DNA from: DASYAN01 sp036501345
GTDB taxonomy: Bacteria > Chloroflexota > Ktedonobacteria > Ktedonobacterales > Ktedonobacteraceae
Length of the DNA: 12,377 nt
Direction of reading: 5' to 3'
Assembly (NCBI GenBank): GCA_036501345.1
Contig: DASYAN010000395.1
Coordinates: 1 to 12,377 of the forward strand
The translations under genes were made by a program, and so were the position numbers. Positions 1 through 6,903 of this stretch are shown here, in pieces; the stretch's first letter is position 1, and each line of letters begins with the position of its first letter. Below the pieces are notes generated by a model. The model had not been told where the DNA came from. It saw nothing but the letters and a program-made list of their open reading frames with translations, and made no database searches.

Positions 1-177
1 ATCGGCTCCAACCCCTGTGGTTTCATCGACATGCTCATCCTCCTTCGTGAATGGTCGTCTCTTTCGCTTTTCTCGACTTTACTCGATCCTCGCTTTCTTG
101 TCCACTTGTCCCAACAAAATTTCCCATCAGAGTCATTTATCACGCCCGTTGGGTATCGCGCCCGTTGGGATATGTGA
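1..177 (+). CDS. 3' end of an unrecognised phage-operon gene (partial)
   Basis: Frame 1 is open from the first base to a TGA at 175-177, giving 58 codons that end in ...PVGYRARWDM. The 5' end lies outside the window. I do not recognise the family. The case for coding rests on three points: the frame is open throughout, the stop lies one base before the ATG of the next gene (TGA-T-ATG, typical of coupled phage genes), and the fragment has protein-like composition. A competing frame (from base 17) is also open here but merely runs into the next gene as an N-terminal extension. An 11-bp direct repeat (143-153 and 159-169, CGCCCGTTGGG) lies at the 3' end and places a GGGA ribosome-binding element before the next gene. 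From its position the product could be a tail or baseplate component, but that is a guess. Confidence 0.5.
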   Translation: MGSNPCGFIDMLILLREWSSLSLFSTLLDPRFLVHLSQQNFPSESFITPVGYRARWDM

Positions 178-178
178 T

Positions 179-559
179 ATGAGCAATGATGCTCGGAAGG
201 CTAAGAAGCTTGAACGCGCCACTCGGCAGCTTGATATCGTCAATGCTCAGAAGGCTAAAACGCTTGAACGCGCCACTCGGCAGCTTGATATCATCGAGCA
301 AATGATTACGACGTTGATGGCTGAGATAGACTTTAGCGTTCTGAAGACGAGCGAGAGGCTCAATATTGCCCTCAAGTTGATGACCCAGCACGCTCGTACA
401 CTTAAGCTGTATGACGATATCAGCAGGGAGCATGGACCCTCTTCCGGTCAACAGACTTTCGTTGGCAAACTGATGCATTTCATGCGTAATGAGGCCTCTG
501 ACCAGGATATCGATGATCTATCCTCCTTTGAGGGAGATAGTATCAAGGAAGGTGTTTGA
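179..559 (+). CDS. small helical phage-operon protein with internal 18-residue repeat
   Basis: This encodes 126 residues and is not assignable to a named family. I chose the ATG at 179 rather than an upstream in-frame start because GGGA (167-170) lies 8 bases before it and the preceding gene stops one base upstream. Residues about 4-40 hold two nearly identical 18-residue units with core LERATRQLDI. They are encoded by a 54-bp tandem duplication (about 189-242 and 243-296). The charged, heptad-like composition suggests a coiled coil. The middle is also helical (ERLNIALKLMTQHAR) and the C-terminus is acidic and probably disordered. It ends in TGATG, overlapping the ATG of the tail gene at 559, so the two are probably translationally coupled. 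A small structural or chaperone-like tail protein is possible; a small terminase-like role cannot be excluded. Neither is shown. Confidence 0.6.
   Translation: MSNDARKAKKLERATRQLDIVNAQKAKTLERATRQLDIIEQMITTLMAEIDFSVLKTSERLNIALKLMTQHARTLKLYDDISREHGPSSGQQTFVGKLMHFMRNEASDQDIDDLSSFEGDSIKEGV
189..296 (+). repeat. 54-bp tandem duplication inside the small helical gene
   Basis: Two adjacent 54-bp units (189-242 and 243-296) differ at few positions. Both contain the stretch encoding LERATRQLDI. The unit is a multiple of three, so the reading frame is kept and one 18-residue helical segment has been doubled. Confidence 0.85.
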
Positions 560-2606
560 TGCGTGCGCTTTCTACCACGCTGACAACGGCATTGAATGCT
601 AAGACGCGTCGTCCAGCCATTTCTCTGACCGCTGAGGATCATATCGATCATCTGGCTCAGGCTGTTGCTGCCGCTAATAGCGATGCGATGGCTACAATGA
701 TCTGTGTATCGCTAGCGACGGCAGCATCATTCGTGTCCGTGTCACGCGTGGTAGCAATGCATTTCAGCAGTCGTTTCAATGGCAGCGTGTAACCGATCCG
801 ACGTCTAGCTCACAGTGGACTACATGGAACACTTTCAGCGGCGGATCAGGCAATATATTCCAGGATGGTGGATGTGCGGTATCTAGAGATGCTGGCACGA
901 TCAATGCGTACTGCCAACAAGGTACTGGCGGCAATGCGCTGTGGAATTGGTTTTCCAACGATGGGGGGCTGACATGGAGCGGTCCAGGCACTATTCTTAG
1001 TCCCCCAGGAAGTGCGCTGATCAAGGGTATTAGCAGCGCTGGAAATGCCGATGTATTCTTCCAGTACGATGTCAGCGGCGGCGATAATATCGGCTGTAGC
1101 TTCTGGAATGGCACATCATGGTCGGCTCTGCAGGCATGGACACTTCCACCAGCCAGTAGCGCCCAGGGACTAGCTGTCTACTGGACGGGATCGCTCTATT
1201 ATATCGTGTATAGCGATGGCTATGAGCTTCATCTGGTCACAACTAACTCAAGTGGAACCATTTGGACCGCTCTGCCGGATATTGCCCCTGCTACCAGTAC
1301 AGCAATCGGACGCATCTCTCCGCGCATCTACTTCTTTGATAATCTCTATCAGTTGTCGTGTGTCGAGGCCGATGCTGGCTTTCTCACCGGATCAGTTTAT
1401 AGCTATCCGCGTGTGCGCCAGAGTCAGGACCTTGTACACTGGTCTGGCGGCTATATCCTGCATGACATGCCCTGTACCTATGGGGCTGCGATCCTGAAAT
1501 GCACGCCGCCGAGTACCAGTCGTGCATGCTATATCGCCGCCTGCATGCCATCCATCCGTCTGGGCACGGACTTTCAAACGAGTGATAGTACACAGTACAT
1601 CGATCTCTCGGCCCGCGTGCTGGAATATGTGCGTACCGACGAGATCGGCAAACCAAGCAAGCTTACGGTCGTGCTCGACAATGCTGGCTCCAGTCTCACA
1701 TCATCCGTAGCAACCTATGGCTCAACCTATCAGCCGATTGGTCTGAATACGTCGCTTGTGCTCGGCGAGGGCTACAGGACTGGTGCGCCACCAACTACCG
1801 TGGAGATGGTCACAGTTGCCAAATATCACATCCGGCAGATCGTTTTTGAGCGTGCGCCGAGTAAGAACCAGATCCGACTGGAGGCCGAAGATCTCTCGCG
1901 CCTGCTGGACCAGCGTAATCGCTATCAGGTTACCTATGCCAGTCAGCCGCTCTCCTGGATGATCACCGAAATCTGTGCACGGGCGGGCCTGCTCTCCGTC
2001 TCGCTACCAAGCACTGCGCAGATGAGCACAGTATCATCACCTTTGTCCTGCATGCGGGCCAGCGCTATCGTCAGGCCCTCGACGAACTGTGCCGTATTGG
2101 CTGGCTCGAATACTTCCTGGACCAGAATGAGACTATGCAATTTCGCGAACTCTCACCCTCTGACCCCTCCATCTGGAGCTATACGCCAGAAATCGAGACC
2201 TTAGCCATCGGTAGCGATGATATCCAAAGCAATCACGTCCTTGTCAGTGGGAAGCCGCCTGTCGGAGGGCCGCTCGGGGCTATCACCAATAGGCGATGAT
2301 GTGCATATGCACGCAACGGGCCTGGAGCGGCTGATGATCAATGCTGATCCCAAGCTCACCACTTCGGTCCTGTGTGCCACCTCTGCGGCCTTCATTCTTG
2401 CTCAGCAGCAGCGCGATCAGACGGCACACAGCATCGAAGTACCAGCTAATCCTGCTCTGCAACTGCTGGACGCGATTACCTTAAATGATCAAGCTGCGCC
2501 GTTGGGTTCAGGGATCAGCTCGACTGCTCGTATCTGTAAATCGTCCGTGCATTTTTTGCCTGAGAAAGCTACATTTATAGCCACAATTAACCTGGAAGGG
2601 GTTTGA
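559..2606 (+). pseudogene. phage tail/baseplate-hub protein with sialidase-like N-terminal part, broken by three frameshifts
   Basis: One gene of about 682 codons is spread over three changes of frame. Residues 1-43 are read from ATG 559. Sense then moves to the frame holding DGSIIRVRVTRGS and runs to about 2018. It moves again to the frame of DEHSIITFVLHAGQ, which stops at 2297-2299, and finally to the frame of DDVHMHATGLERL, ending at 2604-2606. The N-terminal half is beta-rich and carries an Asp-box-like motif, SNDGGLTW, as in BNR/sialidase-type propellers. The second half (from VLEYVRTDEIGKPSKLTVVLDN) resembles tail-hub or baseplate proteins, which use antiparallel beta domains to join the tail tube to the spike. 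The start overlaps the stop of the preceding gene. The breaks fall near 684-690, 2015-2021 and 2287-2297. None has a slippery heptamer, so decay or sequence error is more likely than programmed shifting. The hub assignment is from family resemblance; the frameshifts are seen directly. Confidence 0.8.
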
Positions 2607-2965
2607 CGCATGAATATGATCTAACATCGCTTATTCAGTATGCTATCTTGCTGAGCATGCCGCTCCTTAGTATGTTGGTTGTCTGGTTCTGTCATCGGCT
2701 GGTTCGATCACTGCCGACGCGACCGCATGAAGCACTGGAACAGTTTGCACGCATGGCGGTGCAGCAGATTGAGCAGCAGAATGCTAGCCTGAGTAGCGCG
2801 GACAAAAAACAGCTCGCTCTCGCTCTCGATCTCGTGCTCAAGCTGTTCAACATCTTCAAAATTCCAGCGCCTCCGGTGGAGATTATCGACGTAGCTATCG
2901 AGGCTGCAGTCTTCTTTATCAAGCAGATTCCGGCAGCTGTGGGAGCGGATAAAATCGGGCAATAA
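2603..2965 (+). CDS. putative phage holin, LLH type
   Basis: This encodes 120 residues. A single hydrophobic helix lies at about residues 10-31 (IQYAILLSMPLLSMLVVW). It is followed by a soluble helical part, EQFARMAVQQIEQQNASLSSADKKQ, and a C-terminal amphipathic stretch ending in AVFFIKQIP. One N-terminal membrane segment, an 'A..AV..IEQ' helix and a K-rich middle match the layout of LL-H family phage holins, which form holes in the inner membrane at lysis. The start is taken as TTG 2603, which overlaps the TGA of the tail gene (TTGA). GGAAGG (2594-2599) lies close upstream, and the only nearby ATG (2610) is in a frame that stops after four codons. No endolysin is visible next to it. A membrane-anchored tail accessory protein is the main alternative. 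Confidence 0.65.
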   Translation: MTHEYDLTSLIQYAILLSMPLLSMLVVWFCHRLVRSLPTRPHEALEQFARMAVQQIEQQNASLSSADKKQLALALDLVLKLFNIFKIPAPPVEIIDVAIEAAVFFIKQIPAAVGADKIGQ

Positions 2966-2985
2966 ATGGTCAAACGTGCTCGTAT

Positions 2986-2991
2986 AGGAGG
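2986..2991 (+). promoter_or_regulatory. strong ribosome binding site for the connector gene
   Basis: AGGAGG lies 6 bases before the ATG at 2998 and fixes that start. It is the strongest Shine-Dalgarno match among the phage genes, consistent with a highly expressed structural product. Confidence 0.85.
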
Positions 2992-2997
2992 TTCATT

Positions 2998-4161
2998 ATG
3001 TTACTCTCAGATGTAGAAGGGTATGTTCGTCAGGATTTGTTTGATACGGGTGCAACACGATGGCAGACATCAGACATCGACCTCGCCATCGACAAAGCCG
3101 TGGATCGCTATACGGCCTATGCTCCCAACATTGTCTTCACTGACTATCAGATGCAGCCCTACCAACGTACCTATCCCTATCCACCGAGCTGGAACCCGGC
3201 GTACCCGGTGCTCTGGATCGAGAAGATCTTCTATCCCCTGCAGGTTTACGGCTCGCAATTCCTCCCGCCGACCGTGGCTCCCAGCCTTGCGATAGCTGCT
3301 GGCGCTAGTCTTGGCATTGGGGTTTATCAGTACCTCGTGACCTTTCTGACTCAGGGCGGCGAAACTCCAGCTGGACCTGCTGCCAGCATCACCACCTCTA
3401 GCGGCAACCAGAGGGTCAATCTTTCCAACATTGCCATTGCCCCCTCTCAGCCGCTACAGCCAGGTATTGCCACGAACAACGTCATTGGTCGCAACATCTA
3501 CCGAACGCTCGCGGGTGGTAGCACCTTCTTCTACCTTGCCAGCTTACCCGACAACACTACAACCACGTATAACGACATCGCTGCCGATAGTGTGCTAGCA
3601 AGTAAGCCTCAGCCGCCGACAGTCAATACCAGCGGCGTCATGGTCTGGCCACCCTGCGAACGTAGCTTCAGCGAGTACAGCAACATGTATGACTCCAATG
3701 CCGCCCTGGCTGCTGGCGGTAACATGGGTCTGATGGGAGCTGTCGGGGATAGTAGTGGGCCAACGGGCACGCAAGCACCCGCATTCACGCTCAGCCTTTC
3801 GCCCGTAGAACTGCCAAAAGACAACTCACTGGCCATGCGCGTCTTCTATGCTACCAAGCACCAGCTTGACGCCAATGGCTCGACTATCCCAGAGGTCCAT
3901 CGCGATGTTATCGTACTTGGTGCCTGCGCTTACGCGATGGAGGCGTACCAGGTGCCCCGAAATGACAATTTCCAGTTTGAAGATGGAGCCCTGCGTGATA
4001 GGGTTGATGATTCGATGATACCCAAAAACTGGCTAGCAGTAGCACAGTATAAAATGGGGCAATTTGTAGGACGTTTGAATGAAATAAAGCAGCAGAGAGA
4101 TTTTGCATCTTCTGCAAGAGCTCACTGGGGCGACATTGCGATTCGCTATAACCGCTTATAG
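2998..4161 (+). CDS. phage head-tail connector-like protein with inserted beta-rich domain
   Basis: This encodes 387 residues. The N-terminus (about 1-80: LLSDVEGYVRQDLFDTGATRW, then DIDLAIDKAVDRYTAY) and the C-terminal third (KHQLDANGSTIPEVHRDVIVLGACAYAMEAY, then a helical tail) have the layout of neck or head-tail connector proteins. These sit between portal and tail and are mostly helical. Between them, at roughly residues 95-205, lies a Thr/Ser/Gly-rich segment (GVYQYLVTF, GETPAGPAAS, GRNIYRTLAGGSTFFYLA, DNTTTTYND). It looks like an Ig- or fibronectin-like beta-sandwich of the kind found in phage decoration and fibre proteins. The start is fixed by AGGAGG. The gene is intact, unlike the tail gene upstream. 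Its place after the holin and hub genes is not the usual head-to-tail order. The connector call rests on recognised sequence patterns, not a search. Confidence 0.6.
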   Translation: MLLSDVEGYVRQDLFDTGATRWQTSDIDLAIDKAVDRYTAYAPNIVFTDYQMQPYQRTYPYPPSWNPAYPVLWIEKIFYPLQVYGSQFLPPTVAPSLAIAAGASLGIGVYQYLVTFLTQGGETPAGPAASITTSSGNQRVNLSNIAIAPSQPLQPGIATNNVIGRNIYRTLAGGSTFFYLASLPDNTTTTYNDIAADSVLASKPQPPTVNTSGVMVWPPCERSFSEYSNMYDSNAALAAGGNMGLMGAVGDSSGPTGTQAPAFTLSLSPVELPKDNSLAMRVFYATKHQLDANGSTIPEVHRDVIVLGACAYAMEAYQVPRNDNFQFEDGALRDRVDDSMIPKNWLAVAQYKMGQFVGRLNEIKQQRDFASSARAHWGDIAIRYNRL

Positions 4162-4215
4162 TTATGGGTAAGCTGGTCTATGATAGATCAGTGCTTCGAT
4201 GAAGGAGCGAAAACG

Positions 4216-4569
4216 ATGCCAGACGTCTATACCACCCTTAGCGTGATCAGCCTCCTACTCACCATAGGAGGTCTCCTCGGGGGCTTCTTTGCCTTTAGAA
4301 ACGGCATGGCCAGAACGGCAAATGAGGTGCAAGAAAGGGTTATTAATGCGCTTGAAAGCGAGATCAATAACCTGCGCCAACGCCTGGATGACCTGAAAGA
4401 CGAGAATATCCGGCTGCGGCTGATCATCGATACCATCTGCGCGGCTCTCAGGAGTCGAGGTCTGGCTGTGACGATCGATGGCGATATGGTTTCGATCCAC
4501 GATGCTCAGGGTGGCACGACGACGATTGCCCATATCCAGGAAGCGGGACGATGGTTTGTGAGCTTATAA
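4216..4569 (+). CDS. small membrane-anchored coiled-coil protein
   Basis: This encodes 117 residues, started at ATG 4216 because GAAGGAG (4201-4207) lies 8 bases upstream. An in-frame upstream ATG-like start at 4180 lacks such a site. Residues about 5-27 form one hydrophobic helix (VISLLLTIGGLLGGFFAF). Residues about 33-72 form a coiled coil (VINALESEINNLRQRLDDLK then DENIRLRLII). The rest is a small beta-like tail (LAVTIDGDMVSIHD, then TTIAHI). The layout of one membrane segment followed by a coiled coil is common among phage lysis or tail accessory proteins and spanin-like products, but no family is recognised. It lies 54 bases after the connector gene in the same direction and is probably the last gene of the structural block. 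Confidence 0.6.
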   Translation: MPDVYTTLSVISLLLTIGGLLGGFFAFRNGMARTANEVQERVINALESEINNLRQRLDDLKDENIRLRLIIDTICAALRSRGLAVTIDGDMVSIHDAQGGTTTIAHIQEAGRWFVSL

Positions 4570-4581
4570 CTTCCCTTCTTC

Positions 4582-4611
4582 TTGCCATCTGAATGCACTC
4601 TGATGTAAAAT
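4582..4611 (+). promoter_or_regulatory. candidate promoter for the BrnA-like antitoxin
   Basis: TTGCCA (4582-4587) and TAAAAT (4606-4611) are separated by 18 bases, and each matches the sigma-70 consensus at five of six positions. Transcription would begin near 4618, which is where the open frame has its only upstream start codon (TTG). The messenger might therefore be leaderless. Confidence 0.5.
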
Positions 4612-4617
4612 ACTGTT

Positions 4618-4923
4618 TTGGAGCAGGATTTTGGAGAAAAGGAGACTTTTAACCAACTGAGTCCCGAACAACAGGCAGAAATCGAGGCACTGGCGGGCTT
4701 GCCAGATGAGCAGATAGATACACAGGACATCCCTGAAGTAACGGATTGGAGCGGAGCAAAACGCGGCATGTTTTACCGCCCCATCAAGCAACAAATCACC
4801 CTGCGCCTTGATGCGGATGTGATTGCTTGGTTCAAAAGCAGAGTACCACTAGGCGAAGGGTATCAAACCGATATCAACCGTGCCCTTCGTGAGTACGTTG
4901 TACAGCACATGGCAAAAGAGTAA
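4618..4923 (+). CDS. brnA: BrnA-family antitoxin without a BrnT partner
   Basis: This encodes up to 101 residues. The core is WSGAKRGMFYRPIKQQ, then ITLRLDADVIAWFKSR, then GYQTDINRALREYV. That is the ribbon-helix-helix fold of the BrnA (DUF4415) antitoxins, which bind DNA as dimers, repress their own operon and neutralise the BrnT ribonuclease. The N-terminus (LSPEQQAEIEALAGLPDEQ then IDTQDIPEVTDW) fits the longer BrnA forms. The start is uncertain. TTG 4618 is the first possible codon after an in-frame stop at 4606-4608 and has no ribosome-binding sequence before it; a CTG near 4657 follows AAGGAG. No BrnT-like (DUF4258-like) toxin lies directly upstream, where it would normally be. The only DUF4258 gene in the window is about 1.6 kb away on the other strand with its own partner. 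It is either a solitary antitoxin or a module that has lost its toxin. Confidence 0.8.
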   Translation: MEQDFGEKETFNQLSPEQQAEIEALAGLPDEQIDTQDIPEVTDWSGAKRGMFYRPIKQQITLRLDADVIAWFKSRVPLGEGYQTDINRALREYVVQHMAKE

Positions 4924-4933
4924 ATCCAGAACT

Positions 4934-5032
4934 TCATGAGGCAATACGATCTTGCAAATATTTTTCGTGAAGTTGTTTATGAGCAAAAGCCAGGGCAGCA
5001 AAGATCTGTTCTCTCGTGATTTGTGTGCTCAT
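4934..5032 (-). CDS. possible 32-residue peptide downstream of vapC
   Basis: A short frame starts at ATG 5032 and stops at 4934-4936. It reads MSTQITREQIF and continues through a helix-prone stretch to RIAS. It lies 14 bases beyond the end of the VapC gene on the same strand. It has a regular protein-like composition and resembles the first helix-turn of small antitoxin-type DNA-binding proteins. It may be a truncated remnant of another module. There is no convincing ribosome binding site and no recognised family. Confidence 0.3.
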   Translation of the reverse strand: MSTQITREQIFAALAFAHKQLHEKYLQDRIAS

Positions 5033-5046
5033 GCTATTTCTGCTTT

Positions 5047-5427
5047 TCAGACTAGCAGTATGTCCTTGCTATAGCTAGCAACCATCTGGTCATGAGTGAT
5101 AAGGTAGAGCGGCTCAACGTGTGCTTGGGCAATCAGGGCGCGGTCGAACGGGTCGTGGTGGTAGTCAGGCAGACGTGCAATCGCAACAGCGTGCATATCG
5201 GTGAAGGGGAGTGCAGTAAAGCCGCTGGTCAAAGCTGTCGTGTGTATTTCATCAATATCTGCCATAAGCTTGCCGAGATGGGCTTTGATGGCAATCTCCC
5301 ACAAACTGATAGGGCTCACAAAGATCTCATTTGCTGAGTCGGCAATCAGAACGTCGGCCTGTACTGGTAAAGCTGGGTCATCAGCTAGCCACCAGAGCAG
5401 GATATAGGTATCGAGCAGGAGGCGCAT
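5047..5427 (-). CDS. vapC: VapC-type PIN-domain ribonuclease toxin
   Basis: This encodes 126 residues, the usual length for a single PIN domain. The acidic residues that hold the catalytic Mg2+ are in place: D6 (RLLLDTYILLWW), E44 (SPISLWEIAIKAHLGKL), D92 and D95 (HHDPFDRALIAQA) and D113 (ITHDQM). PIN toxins of this class cut tRNA or rRNA when freed from their antitoxin; the target here is unknown. The family usually has His in the first motif (LLLDTH), while this copy has Tyr8. The ATG at 5427 overlaps the stop of the antitoxin gene (TGATG), so translation of the pair is coupled. All key residues are intact and it is probably functional. Confidence 0.92.
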   Translation of the reverse strand: MRLLLDTYILLWWLADDPALPVQADVLIADSANEIFVSPISLWEIAIKAHLGKLMADIDEIHTTALTSGFTALPFTDMHAVAIARLPDYHHDPFDRALIAQAHVEPLYLITHDQMVASYSKDILLV

Positions 5428-5666
5428 CAGAGGTCTCCTTCGAAAGAAGTCAGAATCTCCTCCGGGAGAGGGGCATCGAAGTTAGTAGCGATGGTGATCC
5501 GTCCTTTGAGGAGTCCACGCTGGCGGGGCTGGCTTGTAGCTGTGACTGCGACCAGACGTGCTATGGGCTTGCCCGCCTTTGCAATGACAATTTCTTCCCC
5601 TCGTGCTACGTCTTCAAGGAGCTGGGAGAGATGGGTCTTGGCTTGGTGGATATTGACTTGGCGCAT
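5427..5666 (-). CDS. Phd/YefM-family antitoxin, partner of VapC
   Basis: This encodes 79 residues. The N-terminal half (MRQVNIHQAKTHLSQLLEDV, then GEEIVIAKAGKPIARLV) is the Phd/YefM fold. It dimerises, binds operator DNA and presents a disordered C-terminus (about residues 50-79, ending PLPEEILTSFEGDL) that wraps around the toxin. The ATG at 5666 is preceded by GGGAGG at a suitable distance. It is the first gene of a two-gene operon with vapC. A promoter and an overlapping imperfect palindrome lie just upstream, consistent with repression by the antitoxin or the complex. Confidence 0.92.
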   Translation of the reverse strand: MRQVNIHQAKTHLSQLLEDVARGEEIVIAKAGKPIARLVAVTATSQPRQRGLLKGRITIATNFDAPLPEEILTSFEGDL

Positions 5667-5686
5667 AGGTCCTCCCTGTGAATATG

Positions 5687-5730
5687 AACTAGACTTAGCT
5701 TAGTTTATCATATTGGTACGTTGCTGACAA
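5687..5730 (-). promoter_or_regulatory. promoter and operator-like palindrome of the phd-vapC operon
   Basis: Read on the - strand, TTGTCA (5725-5730) and TAAACT (5702-5707) are separated by 17 bases, placing the start of transcription near 5695. An imperfect 19-bp palindrome (5687-5705; outer arms AACTA/TAGTT, 14 of 19 positions symmetric) covers the start site and part of the -10 box. A bound antitoxin there would block RNA polymerase. Confidence 0.55.
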
Positions 5731-5860
5731 GGAACTTTGCTGCATCACCAAACGCCCCCAAAGTGCCGCTTCATTTCTTAGTAGTGGATCAATAGAGGAG
5801 GATACTACAGGCGAGAACCTAACTTCTGGTGAGACTTCCAGCGAAAGTTATCCTCCTCAG

Positions 5861-6247
5861 GTGAGCCACTACCAAGCCACGCGGGAGGTCACCAAAAACG
5901 GATATGCCACCACGCTAGCGGGTCGTAAACGCTTCTTCGACCTAGCCTCGACGGACAAGGCTCAGCGTGCAACGGCGGAACGAGCAGCCAAAAACCACCC
6001 CATCCAGGGAACCAACGCCGACATTCTCAAACGTGCCCTGGCCTTGCTCTATACAGCCCTTCCTCAGCGTGTGCACCTGCTACTCTGTGTGCACGACGAA
6101 ATAGTGCTGGAATGTCCTGAAGACTTGCTAGCAGAGGCCGAGCGAATCCTCAAAGAAGCCATGGTCCAAGCCTGCCGAGACTATCTCAAAGTCGTAGCCA
6201 TCCCTGAGCCGGAGGTCGTTGTGGGGCGGGCCTGGATCAAGAAGTGA
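5861..6247 (+). pseudogene. C-terminal fragment of a family A DNA polymerase (PolA), copy 1
   Basis: About 125 residues match the last part of the polymerase palm of family A enzymes: YQATREVTKNGYATTLAGRK, then ERAAKNHPIQGTNADILKRA, then motif C in LCVHDEIVLECPED, and the final WIKK. Asp and Glu of the HDE motif are present. The whole 5'-3' exonuclease, proofreading and thumb/fingers parts are absent, as are motif A and the O-helix, so the fragment cannot polymerise DNA. The frame stays open upstream to about 5780 (S/E/T-rich) but without recognisable polymerase sequence, so the gene was cut near 5867. It converges on the YgiT gene, whose stop lies 7 bases beyond. A second copy of the final 151 bases lies at 6904-7054. 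Confidence 0.88.
6097..6247 (+). repeat. polA 3'-end direct repeat, left copy
   Basis: This 151-bp segment aligns without gaps to 6904-7054 at an offset of 807 bases, with about 12 mismatches (roughly 92% identity). Most are at third codon positions or in the stop codon (TGA here, TAG in the right copy). The two copies bracket the DUF4258/YgiT pair. Confidence 0.93.
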
Positions 6248-6254
6248 GCATGGT

Positions 6255-6506
6255 TTAGGCAGACATCTTCTCTGTCTTAGGTGGGCTGACATATTGCTGG
6301 ATAGCGACTTCAAGGCCAAGCTTTAACGCCTCTTCTGCAAGGCTGAGAGCGTAGTGTGTCGTCTCTGAATCGAAGTAGCGCTCTCCACAATTGTCGCAAA
6401 TGAGAGCGGGTACCTGCTTAATAATGACTGTGGCCCCATCTCGCTCGAGGAACAAGCTAGCAGTACCGGGCTCAGTGGTACCATTCTGGCAAATTGCACA
6501 TTTCAC
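6255..6506 (-). CDS. YgiT-type zinc-finger antitoxin (MqsA N-terminal-like)
   Basis: This encodes 83 residues from GTG 6506. The start is fixed by its overlap with the DUF4258 stop (GTGA) and by AGGAG just upstream. Two CxxC pairs (KCAICQNG near residues 3-6 and LICDNCGERYF near 37-40) form the zinc knuckle of YgiT/MqsA-like proteins. It is followed by a helical segment (HYALSLAEEALKLGLEV) that may mediate dimerisation. The helix-turn-helix domain of full-length MqsA is absent, as is common in this short type. In this family the zinc domain binds and inhibits the adjacent toxin. The longer frame from 6536 is rejected because it overlaps the toxin by over 30 bases without its own ribosome binding site. 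Confidence 0.88.
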   Translation of the reverse strand: MKCAICQNGTTEPGTASLFLERDGATVIIKQVPALICDNCGERYFDSETTHYALSLAEEALKLGLEVAIQQYVSPPKTEKMSA

Positions 6507-6772
6507 AGCTTTCTCCTTTTCCAATCTTGTGTCCACAGTAGAGGATCAGGATCATATACTGTAATGATCTTCTTCTGTTGTGAACTGAGATCTGGTGTAA
6601 TTACTAAATGGATTGGGCGCTCTTGAGACCAGCCTAGGCAGAGCATGCTATTTGTGTAGATTTCAATTATCTCTGCCACTGCAAGAGCTTCAAACACATT
6701 TTCTCGAGTAATCCTACGTTCAAACATACGTATCATAGCATGGTTACTAAAAATAATCGAATCTTCATCCAT
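6503..6772 (-). CDS. DUF4258-family toxin (RelE/MqsR-like), partner of YgiT
   Basis: This encodes 89 residues. The layout FSNHAMIRMFERRITRENVF, then LAVAEIIEIY, then LCLGWSQERPIHLVITPDLS, then KIITVYDPDP is that of DUF4258 proteins. These are small RelE/MqsR-like folds that commonly pair with a YgiT zinc-finger antitoxin and are thought to be mRNA interferases. Toxin first, antitoxin second is the MqsRA order. The stop overlaps the GTG of the antitoxin by four bases, indicating coupling. ATG 6772 is preceded only by a weak A/G-rich stretch, so expression may be low. The gene appears intact. Nuclease activity is inferred from the family. Confidence 0.87.
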   Translation of the reverse strand: MDEDSIIFSNHAMIRMFERRITRENVFEALAVAEIIEIYTNSMLCLGWSQERPIHLVITPDLSSQQKKIITVYDPDPLLWTQDWKRRKL

Positions 6773-6806
6773 TTTCTACGTTTCTTTTCTTCCAAACCTT
6801 TTCTAC

Positions 6807-6865
6807 GTGATATCACACCTCTCTATTCTTTTTGTTAGTATGCCAAATAAAATGCTGTATGTATA
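6807..6865 (-). promoter_or_regulatory. candidate promoter and perfect palindrome upstream of the DUF4258/YgiT pair
   Basis: On the - strand, TATACA (6860-6865) and an extended -10 box TGGCATACT (6837-6845) have 17-base spacing. A perfect 10-bp palindrome GTGATATCAC (6807-6816) lies between the predicted start site and the gene and could be an operator for the antitoxin. The -10 box is a poor match, so this is tentative. Confidence 0.35.
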
Positions 6866-6903
6866 TACTTAAATATAACTATATAAGGTGGCTCAAATCA
6901 AAG

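Noticed and set aside
17..178. N-terminal extension of the small helical protein back to base 17
   Set aside because: The sequence has no ribosome binding site at 17, and another frame over the same bases ends one base before the ATG at 179, which has GGGA upstream.
680..2300. Programmed ribosomal frameshifting in the tail gene
   Set aside because: No X-XXY-YYZ slippery sequence is present at any of the three breaks, and three programmed shifts in one gene would be unprecedented.
5861..6247. A functional small polymerase
   Set aside because: Only motif C and the C-terminus remain. Motif A, the O-helix and the thumb are missing.
6503..6536. Upstream start of the YgiT antitoxin at 6536
   Set aside because: The GTG at 6506 overlaps the toxin stop, follows AGGAG, and places the first CxxC near the N-terminus as usual for the family.
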